DNA of 6,778 nt. It comes from F1-60-MAGs149 sp032119475 (lineage in GTDB: Bacteria; Actinomycetota; Thermoleophilia; Gaiellales; F1-60-MAGs149). Numbering within the stretch: position 1 is the stretch's first letter; each line of letters opens with the position of its first letter. This document shows positions 1-5,355 of the stretch, piece after piece. A program made the translations under genes and the position numbers. Where the stretch lies: contig JAUMCA010000148.1 in the NCBI GenBank assembly GCA_032119475.1, positions 1-6,778 of the forward strand. The letters run 5' to 3'. A model generated the notes under the pieces. The model had not been told where the DNA came from. It worked only from the letters and a program-made list of their open reading frames with translations, and did no database searches.

Positions 1-205
1 CGTCGACCACGCCGCCGAACAGCGGCGAGCTGGCCCCGAACATCCCCCACGCCCACAGCGCGAGCAGCAGGATCGCCGTGACGTCGACGACCCACGCCAG
101 CCACGTCAGGCCGAGACGGACCAGGACGCCGTCGATCAGGATCGTGGCGAGCACGACGAGGAGCCCGATCAGGAGCGCGCGGGTGAGCGTCTGCCGCTTG
201 GTCAT
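1..205 (-). CDS. Membrane protein, N-terminal fragment (possibly polysaccharide deacetylase family)
   Basis: Only the first 68 codons are inside the window; the gene continues past the left edge. The fragment starts MTKRQTLTR and has two hydrophobic segments, about residues 10-29 and 35-57, so it looks like an inner-membrane protein or a membrane-anchored enzyme. After the second segment comes SSPLFGGVVD. A short S-x-LFG-x-V element after one or two membrane segments is common just before the catalytic domain of membrane-anchored polysaccharide deacetylases (carbohydrate esterase family 4), and the glycosyltransferase neighbour would fit. The diagnostic TFDDGP motif would lie outside the window, so this identity is a guess. 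The ATG overlaps the upstream stop codon as ATGA, which indicates translational coupling and one transcript with the glycosyltransferase. The existence of the gene is much surer than its function. Confidence 0.6.
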   Translation of the reverse strand, partial: MTKRQTLTRALLIGLLVVLATILIDGVLVRLGLTWLAWVVDVTAILLLALWAWGMFGASSPLFGGVVD

Positions 206-1365
206 CGCCGCGGTCCCCGTTCGAGCAGCTCGAGGTAGTGGGCCTCGAGCCGTCCGGCCACCGTGCTCCAGGCGTAGTCGGCGACCGCCGTCCGTCGCCC
301 CTCGCGCCCCATCCGCTCGCGCTCCTCGGGCCGCTCGATCAGGTACATGAGCCCCTCGGCGAAGCGCTCGACGCTCTCGGCCGGCGAGATCATCAGCCCC
401 TGACGGCCGTGCTCCATCAGCAGCTGGAACCCGGAGATGCGGCTCGCGACGACGGGTCGACCGCAGCTCATCGCCTCGAGCAGCACCATGCCGAAGGACG
501 CGCGCTGGCACGGCGTGCAGTGGATGGCGGCGCTCGCGTAGTAGCGCGGGCGGTTCCAGTTGACGCGGCCGGCCCAGTGCACATCCGCCGCGATCTCGTC
601 CGGGACCATCCGCTGGTAGCGACCCTTGAGCGGCCCGTCGCCCACCACGACCAGCCGGACCTCCGGGCCGACGCGGCGGCGGACGTCGGCGAACGCGCGG
701 ATCATCGTGTCGAGGCCGTTGCGGGGGTCGAAGCGCCCGAGGAACAGGATGTTGAGGCGACCGTCGTCGAGTTCCGGGATCGGGTCGGCGTCCGGGGTGA
801 AGCGCCGATCGTCGATCCCGTTCGGGATGACGGTGTACGCGTACGGGAGGTACGGCGCGAGCGAGCCGATGCAGGCCTCGCTGACGACGATCTTGCCGTC
901 GAGCCGGCTGATCACCCGGCGCATCACGGGCGCCGCCAGGTCGAAGCCGAGGCTCCGCGGGAAGACGGAGTGGAACGTGCCGACCGTGACGGCCGACTTC
1001 GGCGCGGCGAGCACCCCCATCATCGGCAGGATCGGGCTGTACGGGGAGTGGACGTGGACGACGTCGACCTTGCGCTGGCGGAAGATGCCGCGCAGGCGCC
1101 GTCGCAGGAACGGGTCGACGACGTGGTACGTCTGCGAGGCGTTGCCGTAGGCGGGGAGCGCTGCGCCGACGCGCACGATCTCGAACGGCACGTTCGCCTC
1201 CGGGTGGATGTCGCCGTCGACGATGGCGGGCGGGCGGAGCACGTTCCCCGTGACGACGGTGACGTCGTGACCGCGTCGGGTCAGCTCCGTCGCCTGCCCG
1301 TGGACGTGCTCCGTGATGCCGCCCAGATGGGGGTAGTAGTAGTCCGTGACGATCGCGATCCGCAC
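202..1365 (-). CDS. GT4-family glycosyltransferase, PimA-like
   Basis: A 387-residue retaining glycosyltransferase of the GT-B fold, expected to move a sugar from a nucleotide donor to a lipid or glycan at the inner face of the membrane. The N-terminal domain opens VRIAIVTDYYYPHLGGI with the glycine-rich acceptor-side loop, and HVHSPYSP (104-111) and GTFHSVF (129-135) follow. The C-terminal donor domain starts near VIPNGIDDRRFTP (179-191), then LFLGRFDPRNG (207-217), VVVGDGPLKGRY (239-250) and FGMVLLEAMSCGRPVVAS (291-308). The usual E-x7-E motif is altered: its first Glu is Ala289, while Glu297 is kept. The layout and the ending resemble phosphatidylinositol mannosyltransferases, but donor and acceptor cannot be read from sequence. 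The GTG start is chosen because family members begin at this point; an ATG 5 bases upstream is out of frame. There is no good Shine-Dalgarno. The stop overlaps the next gene's ATG. Confidence 0.93.
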   Translation of the reverse strand: MRIAIVTDYYYPHLGGITEHVHGQATELTRRGHDVTVVTGNVLRPPAIVDGDIHPEANVPFEIVRVGAALPAYGNASQTYHVVDPFLRRRLRGIFRQRKVDVVHVHSPYSPILPMMGVLAAPKSAVTVGTFHSVFPRSLGFDLAAPVMRRVISRLDGKIVVSEACIGSLAPYLPYAYTVIPNGIDDRRFTPDADPIPELDDGRLNILFLGRFDPRNGLDTMIRAFADVRRRVGPEVRLVVVGDGPLKGRYQRMVPDEIAADVHWAGRVNWNRPRYYASAAIHCTPCQRASFGMVLLEAMSCGRPVVASRISGFQLLMEHGRQGLMISPAESVERFAEGLMYLIERPEERERMGREGRRTAVADYAWSTVAGRLEAHYLELLERGPRR

Positions 1366-1371
1366 CGGTGC

Positions 1372-1377
1372 ATGGTA
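1372..1377 (-). promoter_or_regulatory. Candidate -10 box of the glycosyltransferase operon (leaderless)
   Basis: Read on the minus strand this is TACCAT, four of six matches to TATAAT including the key T-A at the start and the final T. It ends exactly 6 nt before the GTG start, so transcription would begin at the start codon. A weak -35 candidate, GTGCCA at 1399-1394, lies 16 bp upstream inside the CIRCE-like palindrome. The support is the spacing shared with four other genes here, not the strength of this single site. Confidence 0.45.
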
Positions 1378-1392
1378 GCCCCGCCGTCCCGA

Positions 1393-1419
1393 TTGGCACT
1401 GTCCGGCCGAGAGTGCCAA
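1393..1419. promoter_or_regulatory. CIRCE-like operator (HrcA heat-shock repressor site)
   Basis: The sequence reads TTGGCACTG, nine spacer bases, then GAGTGCCAA. The arms TTGGCACT and AGTGCCAA are perfectly complementary over 8 bp. The known CIRCE element bound by HrcA is TTAGCACTC-N9-GAGTGCTAA, so this site matches 15 of 18 arm positions and has the exact 9-bp spacing; G for A at arm position 3 is a plausible high-GC variant. It lies in the 84-bp gap between the divergent glycosyltransferase and fmdB-like genes. Its right arm covers the proposed -35 of the fmdB-like gene, a position where a repressor would block polymerase. HrcA binding is inferred. Confidence 0.65.
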
Positions 1420-1442
1420 CGGTCGGCGGCCTGCGCTATACT
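1413..1442 (+). promoter_or_regulatory. Promoter of the fmdB-like gene (leaderless)
   Basis: The -10 box TATACT (1437-1442) matches five of six TATAAT positions and stands out in this GC-rich DNA. GTGCCA (1413-1418) is a 4-of-6 match to TTGACA with an 18-bp spacer. The -10 ends 7 nt before the GTG at 1450, so the transcript should start at or within a base of the start codon, leaving no leader. The -35 lies inside the right arm of the CIRCE-like palindrome, which suggests direct repression by HrcA. Confidence 0.65.
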
Positions 1443-1449
1443 CCCCTTC

Positions 1450-1728
1450 GTGCCCACGTACGAGTACAAGTGCGCCGAGGGACACCTCACCGAGGCCTTC
1501 CAGAAGATGACGGACCCGCCGCTGAAGAAGTGCAGCGTGTGCGGCAAGAAGGTCGAGCGCGTGCTCTTCGCCCCGACGATCCACTACAAGGGCAGCGGGT
1601 TCTACTCCACGGACTACGGCAAGGGCGGCAAGAAGGCCAAGCCGAAGGCCGAGGGCACCGAGACGAAGAAGGACGCCGGCGAGTCGAAGAAGACCGACTC
1701 GAAGGCCGCCTCCACCACGTCCGACTAG
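1450..1728 (+). CDS. FmdB-family zinc-ribbon protein
   Basis: A 92-residue protein starting VPTYEYKC, the usual opening of the FmdB family, with the conserved GSGFYSTDY at 48-56. The family is named after a putative regulator of formamidase and amidase genes in Methylophilus; most members have no assigned role. The likely zinc ligands are Cys8, His12, Cys28 and Cys31. The first knuckle is C-x3-H in place of the common C-x2-C. From about residue 57 the protein is a low-complexity tail rich in Lys, Glu, Thr and Ser, probably disordered. The reading frame is open far upstream, but the family start and the -10 box just before it both favour the GTG at 1450. The CIRCE-like operator suggests heat-shock or protein-quality-control regulation. 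The TAG stop overlaps the stop of the convergent nucleosidase gene. Confidence 0.92.
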   Translation: MPTYEYKCAEGHLTEAFQKMTDPPLKKCSVCGKKVERVLFAPTIHYKGSGFYSTDYGKGGKKAKPKAEGTETKKDAGESKKTDSKAASTTSD

Positions 1729-2273
1729 CGGAGCCCCGCCACCGCGACGCGTCCGGCCTCCGCGATGGCGTGCAGCCCGGCGGCGAAGTCCCACTTCGCG
1801 CGGTCCGGCTCCTCGATCAGGTTCGAGATCGCGCGTACCTCGACGCACGGCACCTCGGCCTGCGCGCACGCGCGCAGCATCGCGAACCCCTCCATCGCCT
1901 CGACGTCGCAGCCCGTCGTCCCGCCGACGGTCGCTGACGTGCCGATCGGCAGGCGCCGTGCCTCGGGCAGGAGCGCCGCCACGCGGTCCGCGAGGTCGGC
2001 GTCGGGCAGCACCTCGGTGATCAGCGTCGGGATCTGCGCCCGCAGGTCCTCGTACCGGCTCGACGTCCCGATCACCAGGTCCCCGATCGCGAGGCCGCTT
2101 CCCGTGCGCGCCCCGGCGATGCCGACGTGGAGCACGGCCTCCGGCGGGTCGACCGCGAGCCGCCGCCCGAGCCGGGCCGCGGCCTCCACCGGCCCCACCC
2201 CGGTCGCCAGCGACTCGACGCCGTCGACCCACTCGAGCTCGATCACGGTGGCGGCGACGACGAGCAGGCGCAT
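1725..2273 (-). CDS. mqnB: Futalosine hydrolase-like nucleosidase (MTA/SAH nucleosidase fold)
   Basis: A 182-residue member of the purine nucleoside phosphorylase/MTAN superfamily. Futalosine hydrolase (MqnB) cleaves futalosine to hypoxanthine and dehypoxanthinyl futalosine in the alternative menaquinone pathway in the cytoplasm. Visible motifs are AATVIELE (7-14, with the early Glu12 typical of MTAN-type enzymes), HVGIAGA (49-55), VEAMEGFA (124-131) and VRAISN (146-151), followed by Arg158 and Trp161. MTA/SAH nucleosidases normally have ISD with a catalytic Asp; ISN followed by R-x2-W is the pattern I associate with MqnB. The protein is a little short for the family, and the first 30 residues are compact. 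The ATG is the only sensible start, and a -10-like TACGAT ends 6 nt upstream of it. No other mqn gene is in the window. A general MTA/SAH nucleosidase is the main alternative. Confidence 0.8.
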   Translation of the reverse strand: MRLLVVAATVIELEWVDGVESLATGVGPVEAAARLGRRLAVDPPEAVLHVGIAGARTGSGLAIGDLVIGTSSRYEDLRAQIPTLITEVLPDADLADRVAALLPEARRLPIGTSATVGGTTGCDVEAMEGFAMLRACAQAEVPCVEVRAISNLIEEPDRAKWDFAAGLHAIAEAGRVAVAGLR

Positions 2274-2279
2274 GGCGGG

Positions 2280-2285
2280 ATCGTA
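2280..2285 (-). promoter_or_regulatory. Candidate -10 box of the futalosine hydrolase-like gene (leaderless)
   Basis: On the minus strand this is TACGAT, a 4-of-6 match to TATAAT with T, A, A and T at the most informative places. It ends exactly 6 nt before the ATG at 2273, and no Shine-Dalgarno lies between. No convincing -35 is visible 16-18 bp upstream. The site belongs to the shared leaderless pattern in this window. Confidence 0.5.
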
Positions 2286-2346
2286 GGCGGCGGTGTCCGC
2301 CGGAGACGCCCGTCCGTGCGAATCGGGATGCGTTTCCCCGCTTCCC

Positions 2347-2350
2347 GAGG
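2347..2350 (+). promoter_or_regulatory. Ribosome binding site of the MMPL gene
   Basis: GAGG lies 5 nt before the ATG at 2356. It supports this start over an in-frame GTG at 2293 that would add 21 residues unlike the family, ahead of the first membrane segment. I see no clear -10 for this gene in the 82-bp divergent gap. Confidence 0.55.
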
Positions 2351-2355
2351 TCCCC

Positions 2356-4506
2356 ATGCAGACGCTCGCCCGCATCGTCGCCGGTCGCCGCTCCAAGTGG
2401 CTCGTCCTGATCGCCTGGATCGCCGTGGCCGCGGCGCTCGGTCCGTTCCAGGCCCAGCTCAACGCGGTCACGCAGAACGACTCGACGACGTTCCTGCCGG
2501 CGGACGCCGATTCCACGCAGGTCCTCGAGTCGCTGCGCAAGGACTTCGACGACGGGCGCACGACGCCCGCGCTCGTCGTCTACCAGAACGAGGGCGGCCT
2601 CGACGCGGGCGACTTCGATGCCATCCAGCAGGACGCGGACGCGATCGCGCAGCTGCCGGACATGGCGCCGGTGGCGTCGCCGACGGCGCCGGACGCCGCG
2701 CAGAAGGGCCTCCTGTCCGAGGACGGCACGACCGCCATCCTGATCGCGCCGATCACCGCGCAGACGATCGAGGGCATCGAGCCCGCGGTGAAGGACATCC
2801 GCGCGATCACGCAGGCGCAGGACGACCCGGACCTCCAGACGTACGTCTCCGGGCCCGCCGGCATCACGGTCGACGCGGTCGAGATCTTCGGCGCGATCGA
2901 CGGCACCCTGCTGATCGGCACGACGATCCTGATCCTCGTCCTGCTGCTCCTGATCTACCGCTCGCCGATCATCGCGATCGTGCCGCTGGTCGTCGTCGCG
3001 ATCGCGTATGCGATCGCCGGCGGCATCGTCTACTTCCTCGTCGACGGCCTCGACTTCCCGATCAACGGCCAGGCCACCGGGATCCTGATCATCCTGATGT
3101 TCGGTGCCGGCACGGACTACTGCATCTTCCTCGTCTCGCGCTACCGGGAGGAGCTGCGCCTCCGCCAGGACACGCACGAGGCGATGCAGCACGCGGTCGC
3201 CCGCTCGGGCCCCGCGATCCTGTCGGCCGGTGGCACCGTCGTCGCCGCGATGCTCGTCCTGCTCGTCGCCGACCTCTCCAGCACGCGCAACCAGGGTCCC
3301 GTGCTGGCGATCGGCATCGCCATCACCATGCTCGCCGGGCTGACGCTCCTGCCGGCGCTGCTGACGATCGTCGGCCGCCGCTCGTTCTGGCCGGCGACGC
3401 CGCGCTTCGGCGCGGAGGATCGCTCAACGCGTTCGATCTACCACCGCGTCGGCGAGCGCGTGACCGGCCGACCGGTCGCGACGATCGTCGCCGTCACGGC
3501 CGTGCTGGTCGTCTGCACCGCCGGGCTCCTGACGAACCCCGGCGGCCTCGGCATCGGCGGCGGGTTCCGCGCGAAGCCCGAGTCGATCCAGGGACAGGTC
3601 GCCCTGGCGAAGGCGCTGCCGCCCGGTGAGCTCGCGACCACGCAGATCCTCGTCGAGGCCCCGAACGCCGGGCAGCTCCCCGCGGCGACGGAGGCGGTGT
3701 CGGCGGCGCTCCGCGCGGACGGCCGCGACGTCGCGGCGATCCGCCCCGGCCTGACCGCCGTCGACGGCAACGCGCAGGTCCTCGAGGCCGTGCTGACGAC
3801 GGACCCCTACGGGGACGAGGCGAAGGAGTCCATACCGCGCATCCGGCAGATCGCCGCGGACGCCGCCACCGGCGCGGGTGCCACGGCCCTCGTCGGCGGG
3901 CCGACGGCGGAGGAGCGCGACACGGAGCAGGCGGTCAGCCGCGACGCGCTGCTGATCGTGCCGCTGACGCTGCTCCTGATCCTGCTGATCCTGATCGCGC
4001 TCCTGCGCGCCGTGGTCGCGCCGCTCTACCTGATCGCCACGGTGGTCCTGTCGTACCTCGCGACGCTCGGCCTCACGTACGTGCTGTTCCTGTACGTCTT
4101 CGACAGCCCCGGCGTGGATCCGGGCTACGCGACGTTCCTGTTCCTGTTCGCCGTCGCCCTGGGCATCGACTACAACATCTTCCTCGTCAGCCGGATCCGC
4201 GAGGAGGCCGATCGAGCGCCGATGCGGCCGGCCGTGTTGCGGGCTCTGGAGACGACCGGCGGCGTGATCACCAGCGCGGGCGTGATCCTCGCCGGCACGT
4301 TCCTCGTGCTGATGACGCTGCCGCTCGAGGCCCTGTTCCAGCTCGGCTTCGGCGTCGCCCTCGGCGTGCTGATCGACACGTTCATCGTGCGCACCCTGCT
4401 CGTCCCGGCGATCGCCGTCCGCGTCGGCGATCGCTCATGGTGGCCGGGACGCGCTCCGTCGCACGCCGACACGCCGGTCCGGGAACCGGCCGCGGCCGGC
4501 GACTAG
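2356..4506 (+). CDS. MMPL-family RND transporter
   Basis: A 716-residue inner-membrane protein of the MmpL group of the RND superfamily, which exports lipids or other hydrophobic compounds using the proton gradient. It shows the twofold RND plan: one membrane segment (about 15-32), a large extracytoplasmic domain (about 33-182), five segments (about 184-352), a second half starting with a segment at 374-392, another outer domain (about 393-530), and five more segments to about 690. The two proton-relay motifs are intact: GAGTDYCIFLVSRYREE with Asp254-Tyr255, and ALGIDYNIFLVSRIREE with Asp605-Tyr606, matching the paired Asp-Tyr residues of MmpL3. WWPG near the C-terminus is also typical. The substrate is unknown. 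The gene is divergent from the nucleosidase gene and ends 9 bp before the amidotransferase gene, whose -10 box includes this gene's TAG stop. Confidence 0.95.
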   Translation: MQTLARIVAGRRSKWLVLIAWIAVAAALGPFQAQLNAVTQNDSTTFLPADADSTQVLESLRKDFDDGRTTPALVVYQNEGGLDAGDFDAIQQDADAIAQLPDMAPVASPTAPDAAQKGLLSEDGTTAILIAPITAQTIEGIEPAVKDIRAITQAQDDPDLQTYVSGPAGITVDAVEIFGAIDGTLLIGTTILILVLLLLIYRSPIIAIVPLVVVAIAYAIAGGIVYFLVDGLDFPINGQATGILIILMFGAGTDYCIFLVSRYREELRLRQDTHEAMQHAVARSGPAILSAGGTVVAAMLVLLVADLSSTRNQGPVLAIGIAITMLAGLTLLPALLTIVGRRSFWPATPRFGAEDRSTRSIYHRVGERVTGRPVATIVAVTAVLVVCTAGLLTNPGGLGIGGGFRAKPESIQGQVALAKALPPGELATTQILVEAPNAGQLPAATEAVSAALRADGRDVAAIRPGLTAVDGNAQVLEAVLTTDPYGDEAKESIPRIRQIAADAATGAGATALVGGPTAEERDTEQAVSRDALLIVPLTLLLILLILIALLRAVVAPLYLIATVVLSYLATLGLTYVLFLYVFDSPGVDPGYATFLFLFAVALGIDYNIFLVSRIREEADRAPMRPAVLRALETTGGVITSAGVILAGTFLVLMTLPLEALFQLGFGVALGVLIDTFIVRTLLVPAIAVRVGDRSWWPGRAPSHADTPVREPAAAGD

Positions 4507-4509
4507 AAT
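4504..4509 (+). promoter_or_regulatory. Candidate -10 box of the amidotransferase gene (leaderless)
   Basis: TAGAAT matches five of six TATAAT positions and ends exactly 6 nt before the GTG at 4516. Its first three bases are the TAG stop codon of the MMPL gene. No Shine-Dalgarno lies in the 9-bp gap, so a leaderless transcript explains translation of the amidotransferase better than read-through re-initiation. A 14-bp perfect palindrome, CCGGCCGCGGCCGG (4486-4499), lies just upstream; no TTGACA-like -35 is visible. Confidence 0.55.
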
Positions 4510-4515
4510 CGGCCC

Positions 4516-5238
4516 GTGGACATCCTCGTCCTCCAGCACATCGCCTGCGAGCCGCCCGCGGAGTACGGGACGGCGCTGACGGCCCGCGGCCACGTCCTGC
4601 ATCCGGTGCAGGTCGACGAGGGCGAGCCGCTGCCCGACTGGCGCGAGTACGGCGCGATCGTCGCGATGGGCGGACCGATGGGCGCGTACGACGACGACAC
4701 CCACCCCTGGCTCGCCGCGGAGAAGGCGCTCATCGGCGAGGCGGTGTACGCCGGCCTGCCGTACTTCGGCGCCTGCCTGGGCGTCCAGCTGCTGGCCGCC
4801 GCGCTCGGCGCCCGCGTCTACGCCGGACCGGTGCCCGAGGTCGGTCTCCTCGAGGTGCAGCTGACCGACGCCGGCCGCGACGACCCGGTGGCATCGATCC
4901 TGCCGCCGTCCTTCACGACGCTGCAGTGGCACGGCGACACCTTCGACCTGCCGACCGGCGCGGTGCCCCTGTTCTCCAGCCCCGCCTACCCGAATCAGGG
5001 CTTCCGCTTCGGCGACGTCGCCTATGGCATCCAGTTCCACCTCGAGGTCGACCCGACCCTCGCGGCGCAGTGGGCGGAGGTGCCCGCCTACCGCGACGCC
5101 GCCGAGCGGGTGCTGGGCCCCGGCGGCATCGACGCGATCGTCGACGGCGTGCGCGCGCACGCGGACCGCATGCTCCCCCACGCGCGCGTGCTGATCGACG
5201 CGTGGCTCGACCGCGCCCTCGCCGCCCGCGCCACGTAG
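4516..5238 (+). CDS. Class I glutamine amidotransferase (GMP synthase-like)
   Basis: A 240-residue single-domain glutaminase of the triad class. It should hydrolyse glutamine, or a gamma-glutamyl compound, in the cytoplasm. The oxyanion-side loop is VAMGGPMGAYDD (49-60), the nucleophile elbow is FGACLGVQ with Cys87, and the His-Glu pair is in IQFHLEV (His175, Glu177), so the catalytic triad is complete. LQWHGDTFDLP (136-146) is typical of the stand-alone group annotated as GMP synthase-like amidotransferases, which lack the ATP-pyrophosphatase domain of GuaA. The substrate or partner cannot be assigned; gamma-glutamyl detoxification or peptide breakdown are possible for such proteins. The GTG start gives the standard beta-strand opening VDILVLQH and lies directly after a -10 box. 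It may also be read through from the MMPL gene 9 bp upstream. Confidence 0.92.
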   Translation: MDILVLQHIACEPPAEYGTALTARGHVLHPVQVDEGEPLPDWREYGAIVAMGGPMGAYDDDTHPWLAAEKALIGEAVYAGLPYFGACLGVQLLAAALGARVYAGPVPEVGLLEVQLTDAGRDDPVASILPPSFTTLQWHGDTFDLPTGAVPLFSSPAYPNQGFRFGDVAYGIQFHLEVDPTLAAQWAEVPAYRDAAERVLGPGGIDAIVDGVRAHADRMLPHARVLIDAWLDRALAARAT

Positions 5239-5343
5239 GGCGGCCACGCCGGCCACGCGCGCTCAGCGCTTGGCGCACTCCGACCCCCGAGGAAGCTCGG
5301 TCGCCGACGCGGAGCCGCGTGTCGGGCGCGCCGACGCGGCTGC

Positions 5344-5349
5344 GATCAT
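5344..5349 (+). promoter_or_regulatory. Weak candidate -10 box of the CLC gene (leaderless)
   Basis: GATCAT matches four of six TATAAT positions, keeping the A at position 2 and the final T, and ends exactly 6 nt before the GTG at 5356. No Shine-Dalgarno precedes the start. It is the weakest of the five leaderless candidates, and I list it because its position equals that of the others. A direct repeat CGCCGACGCGG (5302-5312 and 5329-5339) lies just upstream. Confidence 0.35.
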
Positions 5350-5355
5350 CCGGCC

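Noticed and set aside
1333..1343. Short GTA triplet repeat (gtagtagtagt)
   Set aside because: It encodes the conserved Tyr run of the glycosyltransferase N-terminus (DYYYP) and needs no other explanation.
238..1449. Plus-strand open frame running into the fmdB-like gene
   Set aside because: It is antisense to the glycosyltransferase and has no recognisable domain. The family start and the -10 box place the real start at 1450.
1366..3192. A very long minus-strand open frame that continues upstream of the glycosyltransferase start
   Set aside because: The translation upstream of the GTG is Arg/Asp/Val-rich low-complexity sequence typical of antisense frames in GC-rich DNA, and it covers the fmdB-like, mqnB-like and MMPL genes, which have clear family motifs.
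2127..3629. 500-codon plus-strand frame over the nucleosidase and MMPL genes
   Set aside because: Its product is dominated by Arg, Pro, His and Asp repeats, the signature of a shifted frame of a GC-rich gene. The MMPL frame explains the region with conserved motifs.
4435..5256. 273-codon minus-strand frame opposite the amidotransferase
   Set aside because: It has no domain and a shadow-like composition, and the plus-strand gene has an intact catalytic triad.
5239..5301. GC-rich inverted sequence after the amidotransferase stop, considered as a terminator
   Set aside because: Possible GGCC stems exist, but there is no T-tract and no long perfect stem. Such pairings are expected by chance at this GC content.
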